DNA of 64,000 nucleotides from Roseiconus nitratireducens (GTDB taxonomy: Bacteria; Planctomycetota; Planctomycetia; Pirellulales; Pirellulaceae): the NCBI RefSeq assembly GCF_008629675.1, contig NZ_VWOX01000001.1, positions 186,001 to 250,000 on the forward strand, in the 5' to 3' direction. The position numbers and the translations under genes are program-made. Shown one piece after another: positions 62,301 through 64,000 of the stretch. Under the pieces are notes generated by a model. The model saw nothing but the letters and a program-made list of their open reading frames with translations. It was not told the origin of the DNA and ran no database searches. Each line of letters starts with the position of its first letter. Position 1 is the first letter of the stretch.

Positions 62301-62841
62301 GCGGAACGACCGACAGGACGCGCGCACCTTTCTCCAGTTGGAACTCGCGTGTGACGTCGACACCATTGTTGAACGGATCGCCGTCGGTGTTCGTCACCGG
62401 CGAGCCGGCGCCGCGGACCGTGATTTGGTAGCGATCGTCGGGCAGCGTCTCGGCGAAACGAATCAAGACTTCGTTATCGGCGCCGCCGAGTCCGATGAAC
62501 GCCGGGTCGACCGCAAGTTCGTTGCCGTCGCCAAATGTTCCATCGCCGCCGCTGCCAATGAGCTGAATCCCCGAAGACACCGACGTTTGGTCGATCGAAT
62601 CGTTCGATGAAAACGAAACCTTCAGTTGGTTGGGGGCTTGCCGCAGTGTCGGTCCGGTGGCATCGATCGAATCACCAAAGTTCGATTCGATGTCGATCAG
62701 TCGCGGTCCGACCGCCAACAGTTGACGTTGCTCTAGAAACTCGAGCAGCAAGTTGCGACGGGCGCGGGACTTTTTGGCCTGACGAATTCGCCTGCGTTGT
62801 CGGTCGGACAGCGACGGGGCATGGACTCGACGGTTAGACAT
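41341..62841 (-). CDS. Giant secreted multidomain protein (7166 residues) with matrixin-type protease site and dockerin
   Basis: The ATG at 62841 (MSNRRVHAPSLSDRQ) opens one uninterrupted frame of 21.5 kb. The basic N-terminus is followed by LEFLEQRQLLAVGP at about 34-48, a planctomycete export-associated pattern. In order I see: Ig-like segments; a proprotein-convertase P-like region (305-355); an SdrD-B-like domain (GDGVQDPNEPGLAGW, 360-430); a MAM-like region (580-725); SBBP-type propeller repeats (785-1200, e.g. DASGNVYFTGSFSGTADFD); a nidogen-like region (1225-1320); many propeller-like repeats to about 2800; another P-like domain; and a zinc protease site HEIGHSLGLGH (His3181, Glu3182, His3185, His3191) with Met-turn Met3201. 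Then follow parallel beta-helix regions (about 3500-4100 and 5290-5400), a GEVED domain (5590-5770), cadherin-like tandem domains (5780-6990), two dockerin repeats (7007-7085) and an acidic tail. Function may be adhesion, matrix building or degradation. Confidence 0.9.
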   Translation of the reverse strand: MSNRRVHAPSLSDRQRRRIRQAKKSRARRNLLLEFLEQRQLLAVGPRLIDIESNFGDSIDATGPTLRQAPNQLKVSFSSNDSIDQTSVSSGIQLIGSGGDGTFGDGNELAVDPAFIGLGGADNEVLIRFAETLPDDRYQITVRGAGSPVTNTDGDPFNNGVDVTREFQLEKGARVLSVVPQPVTRDPVSGALSQALDEVHVYFNDDMNVTSVEDRAFYRLEDKTTGEVRLPSSASYDAAERMVALTFAEDLPAANFHLQIGEHHEANSSLGAATNLGTISQQAPFAVYETPIELDDDGNPITLPIPDMGSVVSSIAVDQDFLVRDVEVQVDIDHEAGEDLQVFLVSPSGRRVELIRDLGSDQLQGQIYGTKFNDLDGDGVQDPNEPGLAGWTIFLDVNDNAVLDPFERSTVTDADGNYSFVGLPRGVTYTVAEVNQPFWQQTSFTSGGEEVLFSVDFSDGSTQYLDIIPDPIDGLADDGFLFLFYDGSAVNRLPDFTGVDQETADRIEFELQQLLDPGLTVDVSVSSTTANRFEINFTRTGVGTPYDSPIVQVTPFLNRGTAELNTVASSEGFFNTSPFPDSDEWHLTKLRGNDSGHSGEDSFYFGTEPVPPATQGQYQNNAIGSLFSPVIDLTDPALPDDIQLQFNHRLAAESGFDYARIFVRSAEGELLGLPFENSSGTGGWVSESVDLSAFRGREIQLEFNFDSDGSVINEGWFVDDIRVTTTRGVASVSLGTGSQAGIVKSLPLGSMQPIFGETNQFGYRAQVVNPTFEDISVSGERILQEYVGQGFVKDIGGLSTEQSNAIARDDNGNVYLTGVFQGTVDFDPSTTGTFELTSDGINDIFVAKYDSAGNFVWAKSYGGTGVDTGRNIEVDASGNVYFTGSFSGTADFDGTPVVSNGNTDSFVAKLDTDGNLQWVRRAGSATADEGAGLALDASGNVLVTGQFTGAATFGTVPLTSVGSSDAFVWVLDNDGNTDSAFSIGSSGTDRGREIAVDGDGNITITGAFSGSVDFNLAGGATNIDLLSSLGSTDGFVVQYAADGTFRWANQIGSAVTDDIKAVAIDADNNVLVTGANNNDIVVVKYDQDGNQQWTRSFGAGSTDSGEDIAVDDAGRAYVTGTFRSSFSGITSNGGTDIFLLRLTADGATDVLTSMGGFQDDAGLGVATDDDGNFLHTGSFRSTVEFDLGPTTESLVAVGSQDMYLATYSTIRGIDDGTQLITASDLTDPVNGQFRFSYFGNTYTDLYVSTNGVITFVNPNATPDNGDLTDSPLQASILPFWEDLFTSSGPEEAVFWEVRGRGGDQRLIIQWNNVRLDGLAGADDPPLTFQVVLRESDDSIQFNYETVTGAQFIPSEETTVGTFEFGNQQRPAIASDAAGNSLVVWQSPGQSGQSAIYARRFDASGNPLPTPGNPAGDEFLIPGPGSSDVLPAVAMNASGDAVVAWYQTDVATQIYVQRLNATGALVGTPIKVNTIDGVDSNSAPEIVIDDLGNFTVAWGAGDADGDSQGLIFRRFDAAGNPLDARDEIQTLEFLGPPASPRNFTLLFNGSQTNNISYAGVNRGNITAANIQTRLRQLASLGNQVNVTPIDLDEVQTIRLGSLPTDGTFELSYQGTAIANAITFDPADAAANAAAIQTELRALANIDAALTVTAVSLLEYRVNFGGADGSQDLPLLQVSNNGLNPATTIDVEETVKGSNPDVRFQVAFRGQDGSQDQPLISLGDFSNGVTHVVVEEVQQGTTGEIRANTYIPDRQLLPALALADNGELSVGWSSELQDGSGWGVYAKRFDSNGEAIPGDLNEIQEIELLGPPSVGSTYRLAHEGQQTGVINYTGNNVFDAAEIQSELNAIGRNVVVTPASGTSDEVQLISFTDPPNEPTGGTFRLAHAGQITAAIDYAGTTAANGVTTANNIQAELRALGNTGNGITVVPAFTGATRDFLVTFAGADGGVDQPLMLLFENNLDDGSATITEINQGGRSNLRFQIEFVGADGNQDRGNVTLADNTGGVVDMDTVVIQDGNDSEFLVPENTLGNQLFPHFSPNPAGGFLAVWESPDGDGIGVVGRLFDDTGSPSTSEFQINTLTSGSQNRQQSTFLTNGDFLVTWFGPSIDGSSTELYGRRFTGSGIALGDEFVLNQIVAGVQDNPTITALPGGAYAVAFESSAGGGGVHLQIFDSNDTPVGAEQTISQFGQPDKADVALARNASGQTVFAWTENRRDEDLSQGVYAQTFDANGNPISGEFLVAEVTDGDQNTPQVGIDDAGNVVVVWRTLEIVPDPANPGEFLNTFPIKGRRFDINGVALGGEFTPQNQGTNSTEPLLSVAGDGEFVISFEPTNGIPEFFAYEAFDAAGNSVAAELVVRPEWVGSVDQTSVAYAPSGDFFVVAWDADVEVDGFIDVQSFFQIFEPDGTPRTQPVVVEGESVRTVQVGIDGAGNITATWTSNAAVNFGAYLSRFDSAGNSIAEPVQVYDVAVDTKLAVSEDGSASVLFEDFNTGQTYVQRITDRGLLMGDPVPISGGTDREIAVDDSSEYQIAWLENNQIHTFRYTSDFPSVGIRDAGVQQPGEDLLQIWIDGSRTPFVGSGLSTRISVAPEISNSFFAISNGGDTILELDSVTGATLNSIPTPVTTPGSGSLAQLGTALYFVADGDSTLYTLDSATGAWINTVDLAALGLSNQIDALAVLNGQLVLQDSGNGNLVFFDPFDDEIVQTVKPAQELQGGLVGGGDRGTLFGINASGDIVELDPQDGSVLATLTDNGDPILGLAFVDGFLAAARGSSTITRIDPDSGASLGTLTSSLPVTSLGGDGGGGIAQAFDPILEPFPGTLLDDEATVSITSGQGPYVGSYRPADPLSAFDGEQSLGDWQLEVRDTMAGDVGQLNQWRLILNDPDDTPADFATQAFIGDELGVGANDVDLYRVNFLDPGNVDIRVTPDAGLNVTIRLFDEAGNELARSTVASVGELEQLIAATPAAGVYYIGVSSSGNDDYDPNNTGSSSGGTTTGGYALEIRFDQVFVADDDNSSYLTATDVGVLGDAGFMRSAEIDSPDFNLRLPGGIDDPGHRDVPYETHLNGGPRSNIVTAPYNFQDDYGVLPSGDRAVNAITENQKDRAREIFEIYGKLLGIQFYETASSGLTVVTGDMRAISPDIPVGPGGVAGLSEGSLFGRVIMDAAENWGTSLYGGGWFQTAMHEIGHSLGLGHTYEQPALTVMGDRPQNRFDDNGEPIFPGPVDVIHAKHILAPSSRDLDLYRFELVENGTLTAETFAERFSSGVSLLDTELSLYRETTQNGRVTRELIASNDDYFGDDSRIQLHLGPGTYYLGVHSSGLEDIDPGISDSGFGGISDGRYEVELNFVADAKSQLQDASGGAFDGDSDGAPGGVYDFWFQSGPTIFVDKMNDTSSGADGDGSIADPFDSIPSAFAAARTRIVVPTGGASAINEGDTLVVIEPNDNSETFVFEFAPASGISNRITIAEDATDVEVAQAIADAINDPDVGWTVTASVNGSIVQLSGIERRDLSGAPGLIQSSNLVRIVGNGGDDGDLATATDNRAYLVGQDNDGATLIDGLNLNVPQGVTVMVDAAALFKMQRSIVDVGTSSQNINRGGAALQLLGTPNDPVLFRSFRNDAFGGDDDGPGVAPESGDWGGIVIRADSDLEDQGIFLNHINLADLNNGGGKVTIDSLEQTFTPVHLIGARPTISNLAIRGSADAAVSADPNSFEESLGRIGPDIHDNLIVDNSINGLFIRIRTDLGQPLDQLDVPARFDDTDIVHVLTETLQVAGNPGGPDATSGQLVARSGARLAIDPGTIVKLEGARIEVEIGGQLIAEGSEGSEVIFTALKDDTYGAGGTSDTTNDADNTMPQAGQWGGIYFGHSSSGSLDHILLQYGGGETAIEGDFDNFNPIEIHQGEVRIANSVFRRNLSGTASSDRNGRGRNDNAVIFVRGAQPVLVGNQIYDNPNSMAITIDVNSLQASTQADPGRQTGALGAFTEFVDNYGPLVRLNRLQDNDLNGMEVRGGVLKTEGAWDDVDVAHVVRDEIKIPNFHSLGGLRLQSTQAGSLVVKLAGADAGFTATGDPLDISDRIGGSLYVLGATNRPVIFTSLDDDTVAAGFDLAGELVFDTNNDGASEGQAGDWRSLRLDRFSNDRNVAIRLENENARIGQNDINSTPTTAEFLGTLSVDDKNGDDDRRVGFTVLGKVALDNPADADVYSFDANPGTEVWIDIDRTDSSLDVVVELIDSDGVVLASALNNSILTGIAQSLNKDSSFGGDLYTSNPRDAGMRLTLPAGDQSVETYYVRVRSARPGEVDPDVVEERSRGSYQMQIRLRQIDEVPGSTIRAADIRYATNGIEVLGLPAHSHLTGEAAESSAGNNTFGSAQQLGNLLVSERSTISLAGDLSAANDIDWYQFELDIDQVQAIGGVNDGGKTWSTIFDIDYADGLARPDTVLAVFDENGIPILISRDSNVQDDRALPGQGTSTEDLTRGSVGSLDPFIGSVQMPTGLIPAGASRTYYVAVASNGQLPTALSGTFNAGSGSSLVRLEPVNSVRRIAEDHIGFSGHTTGTEERGFTTVTPVQTLFDIDSSATLATNVIDFTLNEMVLYVGGPSGLSMVNPFTGDVIDRVGDLNVQTSDFAMRTDGRMFAMRSLFQGNPPPNNSAGALVSIDPATAGQTVVGNDGIADFDPNTNPPNIQQLTSNNVEALAYNRTGFNNNNNTPNYSLYYAVQGNRGFGGSQPGGATLYRANPANGSAATAQGQPWGRIGTISTTFTPTGMAFVNDTLYGVDDSGQLFSISTTTGAATVIANLGFSFEGLSAGPTNLQGGTFADLLFGVTGDGTLVAFDTNGVLQGVFAGGASSISTGVSSTGLAFSPLDFNLWHPTLRRRNDAGHGINSAFDLSREDPSDFNRPYDTDEAEGGVSFYFGMEDWPVQNDQESYIPYDGGGQYGVSFNTQRDLSTNPDFANNYNLPGGALGSLATNPFSLAGYDSADKPTIYFNYFMDTQNVNADANDMRDSFRVQLSTNGGASWSMLATNNSLLDEELPEFVSTSSNASFDFRQRVQELFDNTGGWRQARIDLSEFAGASNIQVRFDFSTSGSMNQGIPGDIYGDAFDVSRARNNDFEGVYIDDVIIGFAERGEMVTDSNPGSQTGFFQVPRVPDAPEEVLAGRYQLEIRRGTEYAINVSDTDPEIVVLTQYDTNDRMILGEGITRFGDQNTRRETGQIQIEQNAIKDSLQYGIVVDAGARNSDGDLPSPSSVRNLPTVNAERLVPGITIENNVIAVSGNGGILFSGDPNSGAVPLAAVPYGRILNNTIFGGEQPTGTGINVTENASPTLLNNIIANTDTAISIDGTSSSTVVGATLLQGNNNPGNFSDNTMIPLESDDPLFVDPLGGNFYLAQGSPAIDSSRNTLQDRPSIVAVKSPLGISPSPITTPDRDLFNQFRIDDPTQDPPPGLGSDIFKDRGAIERADFVGPTVQLLNPEDNDAGGIDLDQTFAVVQLASGELTSFDILFSDDPGIGPDPATITPGAISVTENGFLLTSETDYFARFNPNNGILSLTPSSGQWSNSSVFVITLDNTVITDLAGNPLQPNRPNGTTQFTILMPDVELDFGDAPNSYGTLGTAGGPRHAISDTQTPRLGDLVDSEVNGQPVNQDDTNGVDDEDGVPVGAFVGSSTVNGVLLADASTGQTSNPNDVLAFLNRNDAAGAVLPIQVTGSGVIDAWIDFNRDGDFNENNERVLSGAAVVDGLNQLRVFTPANASVGMTYARFRISSEGTNSPGGIANNGEVEDYQIGIFDVAAADAVDDDFYVVSEDDVLTVDGGNFAGLVANDVLPNDEFVTPQIVIDGTLVPHPTDTIYQTANGQVRVDDPVLGLFTYTPNLDFEGVDTFRYAVSTQRNNGPEFLATADFATVSITVTPFNSPPEFDIPTEVEVFEDDPATWVVDSFFTNVVGGSPDKGTDEQGQTVTFTIQEVSSAPTNLMTADPDVSSGSSIEFFPATDIAGTAVYVVTGTDNGSPAESVSKTFTVNVRPVNDPPRFDPDVAGTGEVNNPDDAYAVARQVDPATGLITDATITYTLREDVSQPIGDPPQSYFIPFSRDPSATGYNPVGLMDVFTVGPDNEADPAIEGGGQTLSMGTVPMRTVLGGTLTVGVDAQNRPGVYYTPPLDYNNQIGGPDSFVYTVVDDGTSYVGGQLVPDPKSSSNVVQLVLNPVNDKPQFSLNLPPADLSDPTGARAPIETPEDSAATQIENFAFNIEAGPPTTAFDEVDAISGQDVQFSITPLSFSASEASDFFSEFPTITPEGTLRFRPAANAFGSFDFEVVLTDDGTRDPNRGDLFESDPQTFTVDVLPVNDAPVVRTDIDPLSFTMLEDGSVEIYSRGDATTPGLLDVFAVGPDNEAADLTPGGNQTLALKEPTPRQTAFGGTITEIRDNGQLIGLRYTPRQNFVGTDSFIYTVTDDGVTVDVGSGQTVRQDPRIASNTVSIEVQPVNDAPQFSGPSSVVVDEDAGMVSIDDWATNVFSGPPTATDELASQDVFFVITQTGGDTGLFASEPTAVVDDNDHTAQLQFETAADANGQATFTVQLFDIPTDGTTEASSAVRTFTLTINAVNDAPTFDSPMDPITVDEDSGPYAEPWATNISPGPSDESDQTVRFEVVTPVDAQDLFQTLPQISDDGILRFVPAPNANGTVDLSVTAIDSADGVSSPLTLRLVITALNDPPVAVADDLMTDEDTPLMLTADDLLANDVDPDVGNPDDTLTLLLPEDGFSLSGARVTYNPATGEIVYDPTTATSLQAIPSGQSGVDSFTYSLRDSQGVQSNTVTVAVTVEGVNDAPMGVADNPTLNPSGPTVINVLANDSDVDGEIDPTSIDITLQPAFGSLSIDNNGVITFTAFQSFSTEDQFRYRVADFENAYSEEVLVTISANAAPIARDDQAGTYLNEPVDINVVLNDEDPDAEAGAPDGGLNLQSIEVVGGPNQGSAVVLNDGTIRYIPASGFVGVDSFQYTITDSEGRTSSPGTVRVQVTASRLQNPNLFPDVNDDGNISPIDALLVINRLARADAPSVPVTENDMGPPFYDVNGDQRITPSDALGVINELARRSALGEGESVSSDRLQTPTSTSAAIAKEDSDAPAIVSDNDQPLAVTGQSETEAGDDLIDLLAQQLDESSDEATEDRLAALDIAFGDLL

Positions 62842-62939
62842 CAAATGGCCTCAAGCGTACAAACGTATATAAGTGCGGGTCTGATAATTTAGTCGAACAG
62901 GCTGCGGCGGGTGGGCTGGCAGTAGTAATTGCCGAAGAA

Positions 62940-62987
62940 ACCGGTTGCAACGTTTACCACTCCACCTCGTGGCACGTTGCAACCGGT
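62940..62987. terminator. 13-bp perfect inverted repeat between the two giant genes
   Basis: ACCGGTTGCAACG (62940-62952) and CGTTGCAACCGGT (62975-62987) are exact inverses with a 22-base loop. The loop contains a further CCAC/GTGG pair. It lies 41 bases after the stop of the right-hand gene and about 100 bases before the start of the giant gene, both on the minus strand. On that strand it is followed by TTTCTTC. It may end the upstream transcript or regulate the giant gene. Confidence 0.55.
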
Positions 62988-63028
62988 CTTGGCATCGCAA
63001 CCGATGCCGCTGGCTTGGCGGGAACCCG

Positions 63029-64000
63029 TCAATCCAGGTCGATGTCGTCCATCAGCAGCGACAGCGCTTCGTCAACGCTTGCCGCCGAACTCGCCCCGGT
63101 TTCGCTTTCGCTACCCAACAAGTCGATCGAGTCCAACTGGCTGGAGGTGATCTCCAGACCGGCCGCCAACAACGCGTCGCGGGGATCGCCGCCTAACGTG
63201 TCCGTCGTTGGCGTCTCTTCCAGCACCGGTGCCAACTGTCGGCTCGGCAATCCGATCGTGCCGGCGGAAACAAATCCGCTGGAGACACCCAGCGACGCAA
63301 TCGATTCGCCTTCCCGGCCGTTGGCCTGGCGGCGTCCAAGCTCGTTGATCACTGCCAACGCATCGCTGGGCGAAACGCGTCCGTCACCGTTGACGTCGTA
63401 GTAATCCGGCGGTGGCGATCCGATCTCCGCGACCGGGATCGAGGACTGACCATCGGCTTCACGCGACAGGAAGTTGATGATCCGCAATGCGTCGATCGGC
63501 GAAACAAAGCCGTCGGCATTGACGTCCGCTTCCAGGTCGTCGATCGGGTTCTGGTATTCCGATTGGTTCAGCGTCAACTGGACCGTCGCCAACTGGCTGG
63601 TCCGCGACGTGCTGTCGATCACGCGGTATTGGAACTGGTCGATCGTGCCGATCGCGCCGGAGGTGTTGACGTACACGAACGTTCCGTCCGCGTTGATCTC
63701 CAACGTTCCGAACGACGGTTCGGTGACCGAGTCCAGATCGATCAGGATTGTGTCCCCGTCCGCGTCCGAATCGTTGCGGAGCAGGCCACTGGCCGGGCTC
63801 AGGATGCGGAGCGTCGATCCGATCGGAACGTTGTACCCGTCGTCGACCGCGATCGGCGTGTCCGGAACCGCATTGATGGTCAGCGTGAAGGCATCGCTGA
63901 CTCGGAAACTGCCATCGGAGGCCTCGATTTCAATGTCGACCACACCGAACTGGTTGGGCTCGGGAGTGATCCGCATTTGGTCGCCGACGAACACGATCGA
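63029..64000 (-). CDS. C-terminal part of a second large secreted protein with cadherin-like and dockerin domains
   Basis: The frame is open to the right edge, so the start lies outside. The visible 323 codons or so begin in a cadherin/VCBS-like domain (VVDIEIEASDGSFRVSD, then AVDDGYNVPIGSTLRIL). A second such domain follows (DSDADGDTILIDLDSV, then TIDQFQYRVIDSTSRTSQ). Two dockerin repeats come next (DVNADGFVSPIDALRIINFL and DVNGDGRVSPSDALAVINEL), and then an acidic Ser/Ala-rich tail ending LLMDDIDLD. The dockerin pair, its spacing and the tail closely resemble the end of the adjacent giant protein, so the two probably arose by duplication of a module or gene. Dockerin repeats bind calcium and usually a cohesin; the partner is not known here. 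Confidence 0.88.
   Translation of the reverse strand, partial: SIVFVGDQMRITPEPNQFGVVDIEIEASDGSFRVSDAFTLTINAVPDTPIAVDDGYNVPIGSTLRILSPASGLLRNDSDADGDTILIDLDSVTEPSFGTLEINADGTFVYVNTSGAIGTIDQFQYRVIDSTSRTSQLATVQLTLNQSEYQNPIDDLEADVNADGFVSPIDALRIINFLSREADGQSSIPVAEIGSPPPDYYDVNGDGRVSPSDALAVINELGRRQANGREGESIASLGVSSGFVSAGTIGLPSRQLAPVLEETPTTDTLGGDPRDALLAAGLEITSSQLDSIDLLGSESETGASSAASVDEALSLLMDDIDLD

Noticed and set aside
1..64000. tRNA, rRNA, CRISPR array or prophage
   Set aside because: I looked for T-loop patterns, regularly spaced direct repeats with unique spacers, and integrase or transposase motifs, and found none. The tandem arrays present have no spacers.

Overview
The window looks like chromosomal DNA of a planctomycete, most likely a Pirellulaceae / Rhodopirellula-type marine bacterium. 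The evidence is the gene families present: a Tat-exported DUF1501 protein paired with a DUF1549/DUF1553 protein, a secreted sulfatase, a YfbK-like von Willebrand protein in an ECF sigma-factor operon, and two giant secreted proteins with C-terminal dockerin repeats, one of which shows the planctomycete N-terminal pattern LEFLEQRQLLA. The DNA is GC-rich, most genes lack a strong Shine-Dalgarno sequence, and there is no rRNA, tRNA, CRISPR array, transposase or phage gene that I could recognise.

Layout. 1-4.2 kb: the 5' part of a large minus-strand polyketide/fatty-acid-synthase-like gene (reductase, ketosynthase, degenerate second ketosynthase) running off the left edge, divergent from a B12-binding radical SAM gene (4.6-6.3 kb). 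6.6-11.6 kb: a crotonase-family protein, xylulokinase, a Tat lipoprotein resembling a solute-binding protein, and a methyltransferase. 11.9-17.8 kb: an anti-sigma-like membrane protein, then a convergent operon of an ECF sigma factor and a 1065-residue anti-sigma/VWA membrane protein. 18.2-21.5 kb: a DegT-family aminotransferase and the pyrimidine-salvage pair cytidine deaminase and pyrimidine nucleoside phosphorylase. 21.7-25.5 kb: two exported proteases (HtrA/Deg type and S41 tail-specific type). 25.6-27.3 kb: an overlapping nagB-nagA amino-sugar pair. 27.7-38.4 kb: RecQ, sulfatase, methyltransferase, the DUF1549/DUF1501 pair, nickel superoxide dismutase with an export signal, and glutamine-dependent NAD synthetase. 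38.7-41.0 kb: a PhoD-like metallophosphatase. 41.3-64 kb: a 7166-residue secreted multidomain protein with a matrixin-type zinc protease site in its middle, preceded by the C-terminal end of a second protein of the same class that runs off the right edge.

Themes. Much of the window serves the cell envelope and exterior: exported proteases, sulfatase, phosphatase, periplasmic Ni-SOD and the giant proteins, with NagA/NagB and xylulokinase feeding recovered sugars into central metabolism. Intergenic spaces carry several families of short inverted repeats. The most notable are two 121-bp elements with 11-bp terminal inverted repeats, a 149-bp palindromic element, a duplicated 70-bp double hairpin, and repeats placed in convergent gaps that may act as terminators. 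The 22-kb giant gene is the largest single object, but the short repeat families and the unusual variants of known enzymes (KS2 without its cysteine, crotonase without its glutamates, barrel-only NagA, Sec-exported Ni-SOD) are the most testable observations.
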